NCBI GenBank assembly: GCA_944474755.1
Contig: OX104122.1
Span: 8,395,223-8,459,222, forward strand
Origin: Limnoperna fortunei
Lineage: Eukaryota; Mollusca; Bivalvia; Mytilida; Modiolidae
Length of the DNA: 64,000 bases
Reading direction: 5' to 3'
Both the position numbers and the translations under genes were made by a program. Below are positions 35,991 to 52,645 of this stretch, one piece after another. The notes beneath the pieces are model-generated. The model searched no databases. It saw only the letters and a list, made by a program, of their open reading frames with translations, and was not told the origin of the DNA. Each line of letters opens with the position of its first letter. The stretch's first letter is position 1.

Positions 35991-38900
35991 AGTAAGAGTT
36001 CACACGGCTTATATGTCTTTATATCTACAGGAACACACAGTAACAGTTCACACGGCCTATCTGTCTTTATATCTACAGGTATACACAGTATCAGTTCACA
36101 CGGCTTATCTGTCATTATATCTACAGGTACACACAATAACAGTAAACACGGCTTATCTGTCGTTATATCTACAGGTACGCACAGTAACTGTTCACACGGC
36201 TTATCTGTCTTTATATCTACAGGTACACACAATAACAGTTCACACGGCTTATCTGACTTTATATCTACAGGTACACACAGTACCATTTCACACGGCCTAT
36301 CTGTCTTTATTTCTAAAGGTATACACAGTAACAGTTCACACGGCTAATCTGTCTTTATATCTACAGGTACGCACAGTAAAAGTTCCCACGGCTTATCTGT
36401 TTTTATATCTACAGGTACACACAGTAACAGTTCACACGGCTTATCTGTCTTTATATCTACAGGTACACACAGTAAGAGTTCACACGGCTTATATGTCTTT
36501 ATATCTACAGGTACACACAGTAACAGTTCACACGGCCTATATGTCTTTATATCTACAGGTATACACAGTAACAGTTCACACGGCTTATCTGTCTTCATAT
36601 ATACAGGTACACACAGTAACAGTTCACACGGCTTATCTGTCTTTAGGTCTACAGGTACATACAGTTACAGTTCACATGGCTTATCTGTCTTTATATATAC
36701 AGGTACACACAGTAATAGTTGACACGGTTTATCTGTCCTTAAATCTACAGGTACACACAGTAACAGTTCACACGGCTTATCTGTCTTTATATCTACAGGT
36801 ACACACAGTAACTGTTCACACGGCTTATCTGTCTTTAAATCTACAGGTACGCACAGTAACATTTCACACGGCTTATATGTCTTTATATCTACAGGTACAC
36901 ACAGTAACAGTTCACACGGCTTATCTGTCTTTATATCTACAGGTACACACAGTATCAGTTCACACGGCTTATCTGTCATTATATCTACAGGTACACACAA
37001 TAACAGTACACACGGCTTATCTGTCGTTATATCTACAGGTACGCACAGTAACAGTTCACACGGCTTATCTGTCTTTATATCTACAGGTACACACAGTAAC
37101 AGTTCACACGGCTTATCTGTCTTTATATCTACAGGTACACACAGTAACAGTTCACACGGCTTATCTGTCTTTATATCTACAGGTATACACAGTAACAGTT
37201 CACACGGCTTATCAGTCTTTATATATACAGGTACACACAGTAACAGTTCACACGGTTTATCTGTCTTTAGGTCTACAGGTACACACAGTTACAGTTCACA
37301 TGGCTTATCTGTCTTTATATCTACAGGTACACACAGTAACAGTTCACACGGCTTATCTGTCTTTAAATCTACAGGTACGCACAGTAACAGTTCACACGGC
37401 TAATCTGTCTTTATATCAACAGGTACACACAGTAACTGTTCACACGGCTTATCTGTCTTTATATCTACAGGTACACACAGTAACAGTTCCCACGGCTTAT
37501 CTGTTTTTATATCTACAGGTACACATAGTAACAGTTCACACGGCTTATCTGTCTTTATATCTACAGGTACGCACAGTAACAGTTCACACGGCTTATCTGT
37601 TTTTACATCTACAGGTACACACAGTAATAGTTCACACGGCTTATATGTCTTTATATCTACAGGTACACACAGTAACAGTTCACACGGCTTATTGGTCTTT
37701 ATATCTACAGGTACACACAGTATCAGTTCACACGGCTTATCTTATCATTATATCTACAGGTACACACAATAACAGTACACACGGCTTATCTGTCGTTATA
37801 TCTACAGGTACGCACAGTAACAGTTCACAGGGCTTATCTGTCTTTATATCTACAGGTACGCACAGTAACAGTTCCCACGGCTTATCTGTTTTTATATCTA
37901 CAGGTACACACAGTAACAGTTCACACGGCTTATCTGTCTTTATATCTACAGGTACACACAGTAACAGTTCACACGGCTTATCTGTCTTTATATCTACAGG
38001 TACACACAGTAAGAGTTCACACGGCTTATATGTCTTATATCTACAGGTACACACAGTAACAGGTCACACGGCTTATCTGTCTTTATATCTACAGGTATAC
38101 ACAGTAACAGTTCACACGGCTTATATGTCTTTATATATACAGGTACACACAGTAACAGTTCACACGGCTTATCTGTCTTTAGGTCTACAGGTACACACAG
38201 TTACAGTTCACACGGCTTATCTGTCTTTATATTTACAGGTACACACAGTAACAGTTCACACGGCTTATCTGTCCTTATATCTACATGTACACACAGTAAC
38301 AGTTCACACGGCTTATCTGTGTTAATATCTACAGGTACACACAGTAACAGTAATTCACAAGGCTTATCTGTATCTATATCTACAGGTACACACAGTAACA
38401 GTTCACACGGCTTATCTGTCTTTATATCTACAGGTATACACAGTAACAGTACACACGGCTTATTTGTCTTTATATCGAAAAGAACGCACAGTAACAGTTC
38501 ACACGGATTATCTGTCTTTATATCTACAGGTACACACAGTAACAGTTCACACGGCTTATCTCTCTTTATATCTACAGGTACACACAGTAAGAGTTCAGAC
38601 GGCTTATATGTCTTTATATCTACAGGTACACACAGTAACAGTTCACACGGTATATCTGTCTTTAGGTCTACATGTACACACAGTTACAGTTCACATGGCT
38701 TATCTGTCTTTATATCTACAGGTACACACAGTAACAGTCCACACGTCTTATCTGTCTTTAAATCTACAGGTACGCACAGTAACAGTTCACACGGCTTATC
38801 TGTCTTTATATCTACAGGTATACACAGTAACTGTTCACACGGCTTATTTTTCTTTATATCTACAGGTACACACAGTAACAGTTCACACGGCTTATCTGTC

Positions 38901-40589
38901 TTTATATCTACAGGTACACACAGTAACTGTTCACACGGCTTATCTGTCTTTATATCTACAGGTATGCACAGTAACAGTACACACGGCTTATCTGTTTTTA
39001 CATCTACAGGTACACACAGTAACAGTTCACACGGCTTATATGTCTTTATATCTACAGGTACACACAGTAACAGTTCACACGGCTTATTGGTCTTTATATC
39101 TACAGGTACACACAGTATCAGTTCACACGGCTTATCTGTCATTATATCTACAGGTACACACAATAACAGTACACACGGCTTATCTGTCGTTATATCTACA
39201 GGTACGCACAGTAACAGTTCACAGGGCTTATCTGTCTTTATATCTACAGGTACGCACAGTAACAGTTCCCACGGCTTATCTGTTTTTATATCTACAGGTA
39301 CACACAGTAACAGTTCACACGGCTTATCTGTCTTTATATCTACAGGTACACACAGTAACAGTTCACACGGCTTATCTGTCTTTATATCTACAGGTACACA
39401 CAGTAAGAGTTCACACGGCTTATAGGTCTTTATATCTACAGGTACACACAGTAACAGTTCACACGGGTTATCTGTCTTTATATCTACAGGTATACACAGT
39501 AACAGTTCACACGGCTTATATGTCATTATATATACAGGTACACACAGTAACAGTTCACACGGCTTTTCTGTCTTTAGGTCTACAGGTACACACAGTAACA
39601 GTTCACACGGCTTATCTGTGTTAATATCTACAGGTACGCACAGTAACAGTTCACACGGCTTATCTGTCTTTATATCTACAGGTACGCACAGTAACAGTTT
39701 AAACGGCTTATCTGTTTTTATATCTACATGTACACACAGTAACAGTTCACACGGCTTATCTGTCTTTATATCTACAGGTACACACAGTAACAGTTCACAC
39801 GGCTTATCTGTCTTTATATCTACAGGTATACACAGTAACAGTTCACACGGCTTATCTGTCTTTAAATATACAGGTACACACAGTAACAGTTCACACGGCT
39901 TATTGGTCTTTATATCTACAGGTACACACAGTATCAGTTTACACGGTTATCTGTCATTATATCTACAGGTACACACAGTAACAGTTCACACGGCTTATTG
40001 GTCTTTATATCTACAGGTACACACAGTAACAGTTCACACGGAATATCTGTCTTTATATCTACAGGTACACACAATAACAGTAAAAACGGCTTATCTGTCG
40101 TTATACCTACAGGTACGCACAGTAACAGTTCACACGGCTTATCTGTCTATAAATCTACAGGTACACACAGTAACAGTTCACACGGCTTATCTGTCTTTAT
40201 ATCTACAGGTACACACAGTAACTGTTCACACGGCTTATCTGTCTTTAAATCTACAGGTACGCACAGTAACATTTCACACGGCTTATATGTCTTTATATCT
40301 ACAGGTACACACAGTAACAGTTCACACGGCTTATCTGTCTTTATATCTACAGGTACACACAGTATCAGTTCACACGGCTTATCTGTCATTATATCTACAG
40401 GTACACACAATAACAGTACACACGGCTTATCTGTCGTTATATCTACAGGTACGCACAGTAACAGTTCACACGGCTTATCTGTCTTTATATCTACAGGTAC
40501 GCACAGTAACAGTTTAAACGGCTTATCTGTTTTTATATCTACAGGTACACACAGTAACAGTTCACACGGCTTATCTGTCTTTATATCTA

Positions 40590-40860
40590 CAGGTATACAC
40601 AGTAACAGTTCACACGGCTTATCTGTCTTTATATATACAGGTACACACAGTAACAGTTCACACGGTTTATCTGTCTTTAGGTCTACATATACACACAGTT
40701 ACAGTTCACACAGCTTATCTGTCTTTATATCTACAGGTATACACAGTAACAGTTCACACGGCTTATCTGTCTTTATATATACAGGTACACACAGTAACAG
40801 TTCACACGGTTTATCTGTCTTTAGGTCTACATATACACACAGTTACAGTTCACATGGCTT
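40590..40860 (+). repeat. 144-bp (three-monomer) local duplication
   Basis: The order tatatatacagg, cacacggtttatctg, ggtctacatatacac occurs twice, 144 bp apart, with the rare ctacatatacac variant at about 40683 and 40827. Confidence 0.8.
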
Positions 40861-41289
40861 ATCTGTCTTTATATCTACAGGTACACACAGTAACAGTTCA
40901 CACGGCTTATCTGTCTTTAAATCTACAGGTACGCACAGTAACAGTTCACACGGCTTATCTGTCTTTAAATCTACAGGTACGCACAGTAACAGTTCACACG
41001 GCTAATCTGTCTTTATATCAACAGGTACACACAGTAACTGTTCACACGGCTTATCTGTCTTTATATCTACAGGTACACACAGTAACAGTTCCCACGGCTT
41101 ATCTGTTTTTATATCTACAGGTACACATAGTAACTGTTCACACGGCTTATCTGTCTTTATATCTACAGGTACGCACAGTAACAGTTCACACGGCTTATCT
41201 GTTTTTACATCTACAGGTACACACAGTAATAGTTCACACGGCTTATATGTCTTTATATCTACAGGTACACACAGTAACAGTTCACACGG

Positions 41290-44270
41290 CTTATTGGTCT
41301 TTATATCTACAGGTACACACAGTATCAGTTCACACGGCTTATCTGTCATTATATCTACAGGTACACACAATAACAGTACACACGGCTTATCTGTCGTTAT
41401 ATCTACAGGTACGCACAGTAACAGTTCACAGGGCTTATCTGTCTTTATATCTACAGGTACGCACAGTAACAGTTCCCACGGCTTATCTGTTTTTATATCT
41501 ACAGGTACACACAGTAACAGTTCACACGGCTTATCTGTCTTTATATCTACAGGTACACACAGTAACAGTTCACACGGCTTATCTGTCTTTATATCTACAG
41601 GTACACACAGTAAGAGTTCACACGGCTTATATGTCTTTATATCTACAGGTACACACAGTAACAGTTCACACGGCTTATCTGTCTTTATATCTACAGGTAC
41701 ACACAGTAAGAGTTCAGACGGCTTATATGTCTTTATATCTACAGGTACACACAGTAACAGTTCACACGGTATATCTGTCTTTAGGTCTACAGGTACACAC
41801 AGTTAGAGTTCACATGGCTTATCTGTCTTTATATCTACAGGTACACACAGTAACAGTCCACACGTCTTATCTGTCTTTAAATCTACAGGTACGCACAGTA
41901 ACAGTTCACACGGATTATCTGTCTTTATATCTACAGGTATACACAGTAACTGTTCACACGGCTTATTTGTCTTTATATCTACAGGTACACACAGTAACAG
42001 TTCACACGGCTTATCTGTCTTTATATCTACAGGTACGCACAGTAACAGTTCACACGGCTTATCTGTTTTTACATCTACAGGTACACACAGTAACAGTTCA
42101 CACGGCTTATATGTCTTGATATCTACAGGTACGCACAATAACAGTACACACGGCTTATCTGTCGTTATATCTACAGGTACGCACAGTAACAGTTCACAGG
42201 GCTTATCTGTCTTTATATCTACAGGTACGCACAGTAACAGTTCCCACGGCTTATCTGTTTTTATATCTACAGGTACACACAGTAACAGTTCACACGGCTT
42301 ATCTGTCTTTATATATACAGGTACACACAGTAATAGTTCACACGGCTTATATGTCTTTATATCTACAGGTACACACAGTAACAGTTCACACGGCTTATCT
42401 GTCTTTATATATACAGGTATACACAGTAACAGTTCACACGGCTTATATGTCTTTATATATACAGGTACACACAGTAACAGTTCACACGGCTTATCTGTCT
42501 TTAGGTCTACAGGTACACACAGTAACAGTTCACACGGCTTATCTGTGTTAATATCTACAGGTACACACAGTAACAGTAATTCACAAGGCTTATCTGTATC
42601 TATATCTACAGGTACACACAGTAACAGTTCACACGGCTTATCTGTCTTTATATCTACAGGTACACACAGTAACAGTACACACGGCTTATTTCTCTTTATA
42701 TCGAAAAGAACGCACAGTAACAGATCACACGGATTATCTGTCTTTATATCTACAGGTACACACAGTATCAGTTCACACGGCTTATCTGTCATTATATCTA
42801 CAGGTACACACAATAACAGTACACACGGCTTATCTGTCGTTATATCTACAGGTACGCAGAGTAACAGTTCACAGGGCTTATCTGTCTTTATATCTACAGG
42901 TACGCACAGTAACAGTTCCCACGGCTTATCTGTTTTTATATCTACAGGTACACACAGTAACAGTTCACACGGCTTATCTGTCTTTATATCTACAGGTACA
43001 CACAGTAACAGTTCACACGGCTTATCTGTCTTTATATCTACAGGTACACACAGTAAGAGTTCACACGGCTTATATGTCTTTATATCTACAGGTACACACA
43101 GTAACAGTTCACACGGCTTATCTGTCTTTATATCTACAGGTACACACAGTAAGAGTTCAGACGGCTTATATGTCTTTATATCTACAGGTACACACAGTAA
43201 CAGTTCACACGGTATATCTGTCTTTAGGTCTACAGGTACACACAGTTAGAGTTCACATGGCTTATCTGTCTTTATATCTACAGGTACACACAGTAACAGT
43301 CCACACGTCTTATCTGTCTTTAAATCTACAGGTACGCAGAGTAACTGTTCACACGGCTTATCTGTTTTTACATCTACAGGTACACACAGTAACAGTTCAC
43401 ACGGCTTATATGTCTTTATATCTACAGGTACACACAGTAACAGTTCACACGGCTTATTGGTCTTTATATCTACAGGTACACACAGTATCAGTTCACACGG
43501 CTTATCTGTCTTTATATCTACAGGTACACACAGTAACAGTCCACACGTCTTATCTGTCTTTAAATCTACAGGTACGCACAGTAACTGTTCACACGGCTTA
43601 TCTGTCTTTATATCTACAGGTACGCACAGTAACAGTTCACACGGCTTATCTGTTTTTACATCTACAGGTACACACAGTAACAGTTCACACGGCTTATATG
43701 TCTTTATATCTACAGGTACACACAGTAACAGTTCACACGGCTTATTGGTCTTTATATCTACAGGTACACACAGTATCAGTTCACACGGCTTATCTGTCAT
43801 TATATCTACAGGTACACACAATAACAGTACACACGTCTTATCTGTCTTTAAATCTACAGGTACGCACAGTAACAGTTCACCGGGCTTATTTGTCTTTATA
43901 TCTACAGGTACGCACAGTAACAGTTCCCACGGCTTATCTGTTTTTATATCTACAGGTACACACAGTAACAGTTCACACGGCTTATCTGTCTTTATATATA
44001 CAGGTACACACAGTAACAGTTCACACGGCTTATCTGTCATTATATCTACAGGTACACACAATAACAGTACACACGGCTTATCTGTCGTTATATCTACAGG
44101 TACGCACAGTAACAGTTCACAGGGCTTATCTGTCTTTATATCTACAGGTACGCACAGTAACAGTTCCCACGGCTTATCTGTTTTTATATCTACAGGTACA
44201 CACAGTAACAGTTCACACGGCTTATCTGTCTTTATATATACAGGTACACACAGTAACAGTTCACACGGCT
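41290..44270 (+). repeat. Higher-order repeat, about 1.44 kb (30 monomers), with partial third copy
   Basis: The run starting with a cagtatcagttc unit and ending with cacacagttagagttcac (a private T-to-G change, near 41802 and 43245) is repeated with an offset of 1443. Inside are repeated trimers of cattatatctac / cgttatatctac / cacagggctt units. Bases 43.5-44.3 kb hold further shuffled partial copies. Confidence 0.7.
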
Positions 44271-47200
44271 TATATGTCTTTATATCTACAGGTACACACA
44301 GTAACAGTTCACACGGCTTATCTGTCTTTATATATACAGGTATACACAGTAACAGTTCACACGGCTTATATGTCTTAATTTATACAGGTACACACAGTAA
44401 CAGTTCACACGGCTTATCTGTCTTTAGGTCTACAGGTACACACAGTAACAGTTCACACGGCTTATCTGTGTTAATATCTACAGGTACACACAGTAACAGT
44501 AATTCACAAGGCTTATCTGTATCTATATCTACAGGTACACACAGTAACAGTTCACACGGCTTATCTGTCTTTATATCTACAGGTACACACAGTAACAGTA
44601 CACACGGCTTATTTCTCTTTATATCGAAAAGAACGCACAGTAACAGATCACACGGATTATCTGTCTTTATATCTACAGGTACTCACAGTAACAGTTCACA
44701 CGGATTATCTGTCTTTATATCTACAGGTACACACAGTAACAGTTCACACGGCTTATCTGTCTTTGTATCTACAGTTACACACAGTAACAGTTCACACGGC
44801 TTATATGTCTTTATATCTACAGGTACACACAGTAACACTTCACACGGCTTATCTGTCTTTATATCTACAGGTACACCCAGTCACTGTTCACACGGCTTAT
44901 CAGTCTTTATATCTACAGGTACACACAGTAACAGTACACACGGCTTATCTGTCTTTAAATCTACAGGTACGCACATTAACATTTCACACGGCTTATATGT
45001 CTTTATATCTACAGGTACGCACAGTAACAGTTTCCACGGCTTATCTGTTTATATATCTACAGGTACACACAGTAACAGTTCACACGGCTTATCTGTCTTT
45101 GTATCTACAGGTACACACAGTAACAGTTCACACGGCTTATCTGTCTTTATATCTACAGGTATAAACAGTAACAGTTCACACGGCTTATCTGTCTTTATAT
45201 ATACAGGTACACACAGTAACAGTTCACACGGTATATCTGTCTTTAGGTCTACAGGTACACACAGTTACAGTTCACATGGCTTATCTGTCTTTATATCTAC
45301 AGGTACACACAGTAACAGTCCACACGTCTTATCTGTTTTTAAATCTACAGGTACGCACAGTAACATTTCACACGGCTTATATGTCTTTATATCTACAGGT
45401 ACACACAGTAACAGTTCACACGGCTTATCTGTCTTTATATCTACAGGTACACACAGTATCAGTTCACACGGCTTATCTGTCATTATATCTACAGGTACAC
45501 ACAATAACAGTACACACGGCTTATCTGTCGTTATATCTACAGGTACGCACAGTAACAGTTCACACGGCTTATCTGTCTTTATATCTACAGGTACGCACAG
45601 TAACAGTTTCCACGGCTTATCTGTTTTTATATCTACAGGTACACACAGTAACAGTTCACACGGCTTATCTGTCTTTATATCTACAGGTACACACAGTAAC
45701 AGTTCACACGGCTTATCTGTCTTTATATCTACAGGTATACACAGTAACAGTTCACACGGCTTATCTGTCTTTATATATACAGGTACACACAGTAACAGTT
45801 CACACGGTATATCTGTCTTTAGGTCTACAGGTACACACAGTTACAGTTCACATGGCTTATCTGTCTTTATATCTACAGGTACACACAGTAACAGTCCACA
45901 CGTCTTATCTGTCTTTAAATCTACAGGTACGCACGGTAACAGTTCACACGGCTAATCTGTCTTTATATCTACATGTATACACAGTAACTGTTCACACGGC
46001 TTATATGTCTTTATATCTACAGGTACGCACAGTAACAGTTCACACGGCTTATCTGTCTTTATATCTACAGGTACGCACAGTAACAGTTCACACGGGTTAT
46101 CTGTTTTTACATCTACAGGTAGACACAGTAACAGTTCACACGGCTTATATGTCTTTATATCTACAGGTACACACAGTAACAGTTCACACGGCTTATTGGT
46201 CTTTATATCTACAGGTACACACAGTATCAGTTCACACGGCTTATCTGTCATTATATCTACAGGTACACACAATAACAGTACACACGGCTTATCTGTCGTT
46301 ATATCTACAGGTACGCACAGTAACAGTTCACAGGGCTTATCTGTCTTTATATCTACAGGTACGCACAGTAACAGTTCCCACGGCTTATCTGTTTTTATAT
46401 CTACAGGTACACACAGTAACAGTTCACACGGCTTATCTGTCCTTATATCTACAGGTAAACACAGTAACAGTTCACACGGCTTATCTGTCTTTATATCTAC
46501 AGGTACACACAGTGATAGTTCACACGGCTTATATGTCTTTATATCTACAGGTACACACAGTAACAGTTCACACGGCCTATCTGTCTTTATATCTACAGGT
46601 ATACACAGTAACAGTTCACACGGCTTATCTGTCTTTATATATACAGGTACACACAGTAACAGTTCACACGGCTTATCTGTGTTAATATCTACAGGTACAC
46701 AGAGTAACAGTAATTCACAAGGCTTATCTGTATCTATATCTACAGGTACACACAGTAACAGTTCACACGGCTTATCTGTCTTTATATCTACAGGTACACA
46801 CAGTAACAGTACACACGGCTTATCTGTCTTTATTTCGAAAAGAACGCACAGTTAACAGTTCACAAGGATTATCTGTCTTTATATCTACAGGTACACACAG
46901 TAACAGTTCACACGGCTTATCTGTCTTTAGGTCTACAGGTACACACAGTAACAGTTCACATGGTTTATCTGTATCTATATCTACAGGTACAAACAGTAAC
47001 AGTTCACATGGCTTATCTGTATCTATATCTACAGGTACACACAGTAACAGTTCACAGGGCTTATCTGTCTTTATATCTACAGGTACACACAGTAACAGTA
47101 CACACGGCTTATCTGCCTTTATTTCGAAAAGAACGCACAGTAACTGTTCACACGGATTATCTGTCTTTATATCTACATGTACACACAGTAACAGTTCACA

Positions 47201-48229
47201 CGGCTTATCTGTCTTTATATCTACAGGTACACACAGTAACAGTTCACACGGCTTATCTGTCTTTATATCTACAGGTACACACAGTAACAGTTCACACGGC
47301 TTATATGTCTTTATATCTACAGGTACACACAGTAACACTTCACACGGCTTATCTGTCTTTATATATACAGGTACACCCAGTCACTGTTCACACGGCTTAT
47401 CTGTCTTTATATCTACAGGTACACAGAGTAACAGTACACACTGCTTATTTGTCTATATATCCACAGGTACGCACAGTAACAGTTCACAAGGCTTATCTGT
47501 CTTTAAATCTACAGGTACGCACAGTAACATTTCACACGGCTTATATGTCTTTATATCTACAGGTACACACAGTAACAGTTCACACGGCTTATCTGTCTTT
47601 ATATCTACAGGTACACACAGTATCAGTTCACACGGCTTATATGTCATTATATCTACAGGTACACACAATAACAGTACACACGGCTTATCTGTCGTTATAT
47701 CTACAGGTACGCACAGTAACAGTTCACACGGCTTATCTGTTTATATATCTACAGGTACACACAGTAACAGTTGACACGGCTTATCTGTCTTTATATCTAC
47801 AGGTACACACAGTAACAGTTCACACGGCTTATCTGTCTTTATATCTACAGGTATACACAGTAACAGTTCACACGGCTTATCTCTCTTTATATATACAGGT
47901 ACAAACAGTAACAGTTCACACGGTTTATCTGTCTTTAGGTCTACAGGTACACACAGTTACAGTTCACACGGCTTATCTGTCTTTATATCTACAGGTACAC
48001 ACAGCATCAGTTCACACGGCTTATCTGTCATTATATCTACAGGTACACACAATAACAATACACACGGCTTATCTGTCTTTATATCTACAGGTACGCACAG
48101 TAACAGTTTCCACGGCTTATCTGTTTTTATATCTACAGGTACACACAGTAACAGTTCACTCGGCTTATCTGTCTTTATATCTACAGGTACACACAGTAAC
48201 AGTTCACACGGCTTATCTGTCTTTATATC

Positions 48230-51200
48230 TACAGGTATACACAGTAACAGTTCACACGGCTTATCTGTCTTTATATATACAGGTACACACAGTAACAGTT
48301 CACACGGTATATCTGTCTTTAGGTCTACAGGTACACACAGTTACAGTTCACATGGCTTATCTGTCTTTATATCTACAGGTACACACAGTAACAGTCCACA
48401 CGTCTTATCTGTCTTTAAATCTACAGGTACGCACAGTAACAGTTCACACGGCTAATCTGTCTTTAGGTCTACAGGTATACACAGTAACTGTTCACGCGGC
48501 TTATATGTATTTATATCTACAGGTACACACAGTAACAGTTCACACGGCTTATCTGTCTTTATATCTACAGGTACGCACAGTAACAGTTCATACAGCTTAT
48601 CTGTTTTTACATCTACAGGTAGACACAGTAACAGTTCACACGGCTTATCTGTCATTATATCTACAGGTACACACAATAACAGTACACACGGCTTATGTGT
48701 CGTTATATCTACAGGTACGCACAGTAACAGTTCACAGGGCTTATCTGTCTTTATATCTACAGGTACGTACTGTAACAGTTCCCACGGCTTATCTGTTTTT
48801 ATATCTACAGGTACACACAGTAACAGTTCACACGGCTTATCTGTCTTTATATCTACAGGTACACACAGTAACAGTTCACACGGCTTATCTGTCTTTATAT
48901 CTACAGGTACACACAGTGATAGTTCACACGGCTTATATGTCTTTATATCTACAGGTACACACAGTAACAGTTCACACGGCCTATCTGTCTTTATATCTAC
49001 AGGTATACACAGTAAGAGTTCACACGGCTTATCTGTCTTTATATATACAGGTACACACAGTAACAGTTCACACGGCTTATCTGTCTTGAGGTCTACAGGT
49101 ACACGCAGTTACAGTTCACATGGCTCATCTGTCTTTATATCTACAGGTACACACAGTAACAGTTCACACGGCTTATCTGTCTTTAGGTCTACAGGTACAC
49201 ACAGTAACAGTTCACATGGTTTATCTGTATCTATATCTACAGGTACACACAGTAACAGTTCACACGGCTTATCTGTCTTTATATCTACATGTACACACAG
49301 TAACAGTTCACACGGCTTAACTGTCTTTAAATTTTCAGGTACGCACAGTAACATTTCACACGGCTTATATGTCTTTATATCTACAGGTACACACAGTAAC
49401 AGTTCACACGGCTTATCTGTCTTTATATCTACAGGTACACACAGTATCAGTTCACACGGCTTATCTGTCATTATATCAACAGGTACACACAATAACAGTA
49501 CACACGGCTTATCTGTCGTTATATCTACAGGTACGCACAGTAACAGTTCACACGGCTTATCTGTCTTTATATCTACAGGTACGCACAGTAAGAGTTTCCA
49601 CGGCTTATCTGTTTTTATATCTACAGGTACACACAGTAACAGTTCACACGGCTTATCTGCCTTTATATCTACAGGTACACACAGTAACAGATCACACGGC
49701 TTATCTGTCTTTATATCTACAGCTATACACAGTAACAGTTCACACGGCTTATCTGTCTTTAAATATACAGGTACACACAGTAACAGTTCACACGGTTTAT
49801 CTGTCTTTAGGTCTACAGGTACACACAGTTACAGTTCACATGGCTTATCTGTCTTTATATCTACAGGTACACACAGTAACAGTTCACACGTCTTATCTGT
49901 CTTTAAATCTACAGGTGCGCACAGTAACAGTTCACACGGCTAATCTGTCTTTATATCTACAGGTATACACAGTAACTGTTCACACGGCTTATATGTCTTT
50001 ATATCTACAGGTACACACAGTAACAGTTCACACGGCTTATCTGTCTTTATATCTACAGGTACACACAGTATCAGTTCACACGGCTTATCTGTCATTATAT
50101 CTACAGGTACACACAATAACAATACACACGGCTTATCTGTCATTATATCTACAGGTACACACAATAACAGTACACACGGCTTATCTGTCGTTATATCTAC
50201 AGGTACGCACAGTAACAGTTCACAGGGCTTATCTGTCTTTATATCTACAGGTACGTACTGTAACAGTTCCCACGGCTTATCTGTTTTTATATCTACAGGT
50301 ACACACAGTAACAGTTCACACGGCTTATCTGTCTTTATATCTACAGGTACACACAGTAACAGTTCACACGGCTTATCTGTCTTTATATCTACAGGTACAC
50401 ACAGTGATAGTTCACACGGCTTATATGTCTTTATATCTACAGGTACACACAGTAACAGTTCACACGGCCTATCTGTCTTTATATCTACAGGTATACACAG
50501 TAAGAGTTCACACGGCTTATCTGTCTTTATATATACAGGTACACACAGTAACAGTTCACACGGCTTATCTGTCTTGAGGTCTACAGGTACACACAGTTAC
50601 AGTTCACATGGCTCATCTGTCTTTATATCTACAGGTACACACAGTAACAGTTCACACGGCTTATCTGTCTTTAGGTCTACAGGTACACACAGTAACAGTT
50701 CACATGGTTTATCTGTATCTATATCTACAGGTACACACAGTAACAGTTCACACGGCTTATCTGTCTTTATATCTACATGTACACACAGTAACAGTTCACA
50801 CGGCTTAACTGTCTTTAAATTTTCAGGTACGCACAGTAACATTTCACACGGCTTATATGTCTTTATATCTACAGGTACACACAGTAACAGTTCACACGGC
50901 TTATCTGTCTTTATATCTACAGGTACACACAGTATCAGTTCACACGGCTTATCTGTCATTATATCAACAGGTACACACAATAACAGTACACACGGCTTAT
51001 CTGTCGTTATATCTACAGGTACGCACAGTAACAGTTCACACGGCTTATCTGTCTTTATATCTACAGGTACGCACAGTAACAGTTTCCACGGCTTATCTGT
51101 TTTTATATCTACAGGTACACACAGTAACAGTTCACACGGCTTATCTGCCTTTATATCTACAGGTACACACAGTAACAGTTCACACGGCTTATCTGTCTTT

Positions 51201-52536
51201 ATATCTACAGCTATACACAGTAACAGTTCACACGGCTTATCTGTCTTTATATATACAGGTACACACAGTAACAGTTCACACGGTTTATCTGTCTTTAGGT
51301 CTACAGGTGCACACAGTTACAGTTCACATGGCTTATCTGTCTTTATATCTACAGGTACACACAGTAACAGTTCACACGTCTTATCTGTCTTTAAATCTAC
51401 AGGTGCGCACAGTAACAGTTCACACGGCTAATCTGTCTTTATATCTACAGGTATACACAGTAACTGTTCACACGGCTTATATGTCTTTATATCTACAGGT
51501 ACACACAGTAACAGTTCACACGGCTTATCTGTCTTTATATCTACAGGTACACACAGTATCAGTTCACACGGCTTATCTGTCATTATATCTACAGGTACAC
51601 ACAATAACAATACACACGGCTTATCTGTCGTTATATCTACAGGTACGCACAGTAACAGTTTCCACGGCATATCTGTTTTTATATCTACAGGTACACACAG
51701 TAACAGTTCACTCGGCTTATCTGTCTTTATATCTACAGGTACACACAGTAACAGTTCACACGGCTTATCTGTCTTTATATCTACAGGTACACACAGTGAT
51801 AGTTCACACGGCTTATATGTCTTTATATCTACAGGTACACACAGTAACAGTTCACACGGCCTATCTGTCTTTATATCTACAGGTATACACAGTAAGAGTT
51901 CACACGGCTTATCTGTCTTTATATATACAGGTACACACAGTAACAGTTCACACGGCTTATCTGTCTTGAGGTCTACAGGTACACACAGTTACAGTTCACA
52001 TGGCTCATCTGTCTTTATATCTACAGGTACACACAGTAACAGTCCACACGTCTTATCTGTCTTTAAATCTACAGGTACGCACAGTAACAGTTCACACGGC
52101 TTATCTGTCTTTATATCTACAGGTATACACAGTAACTGTTCACACGGCTTATATGTCTTTATATCTACAGGTACACAGAGTAACAGTTCACACGGCTTAT
52201 CTCTCTTTATATATACAGGTACGCACAGTAACAGTTCACACGGCTTATCTGTTTTTACATCTACAGGTAGACACAGTAACAGTTCACACGTCTTATATGT
52301 CTTTATATCTACAGGTACACACAGTAACAGTTCACACGGCTTATTGGTCTTTATATTAACAGGTACACACAGTATCAGTTCACACGGCTTATCTGTCATT
52401 ATATCTACAGGTACACACAATAACAGTACACACGGCTTATCTGTCGTTATATCTACAGGTACGCACAGTAACAGTTCACAGGGCTTATCTGTCTTTATAT
52501 CTACAGGTACGCACTGTAACAGTTCCCACGGCTTAT
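48230..52536 (+). repeat. Large higher-order repeat, copy 1 (period 4,416 bp, 92 monomers)
   Basis: Nearly every private variant here recurs 4416 bp downstream, for example aactgttcacgcggc at 48486 and 52902, cagttcatacagctt at 48586 and 53002, and the taaattttcagg unit at 49328 and 53744. Copy 1 contains two 1,488-bp subrepeats. Similarity ends in the cccacggcttatctgt unit near 52536, where copy 2 reads differently. Confidence 0.9.
48650..51630 (+). repeat. 1,488-bp subrepeat pair (31 monomers) inside copy 1
   Basis: Blocks from about 48650 and 50140 share the same variant order at offset 1488, including ctgtcttgaggtc, taaattttcagg and tctacagctatac units. They differ at several sites (cacgcagttac versus cacacagttac; cagtaagagtttcc versus cagtaacagtttcc). 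Each state is preserved in the corresponding block 4416 bp downstream (53066 and 54556 onward). Confidence 0.88.
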
Positions 52537-52645
52537 CTGTCTTTATATCTACAGGTATACACAGTAACAGTTCACACGGCTTATCTGTCTTTATATCTAC
52601 AGGTACACACAGTAACAGTTCACACGGTATATCTGTCTTTAGGTC

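Noticed and set aside
35629..38325. 898-codon plus-strand frame, and dozens of similar frames throughout the array on both strands
   Set aside because: They follow automatically from a 48-bp unit with three stop-free frames. Overlapping frames exist on both strands, and small indels break every one of them. No start context, signal peptide or unique terminus supports a gene.
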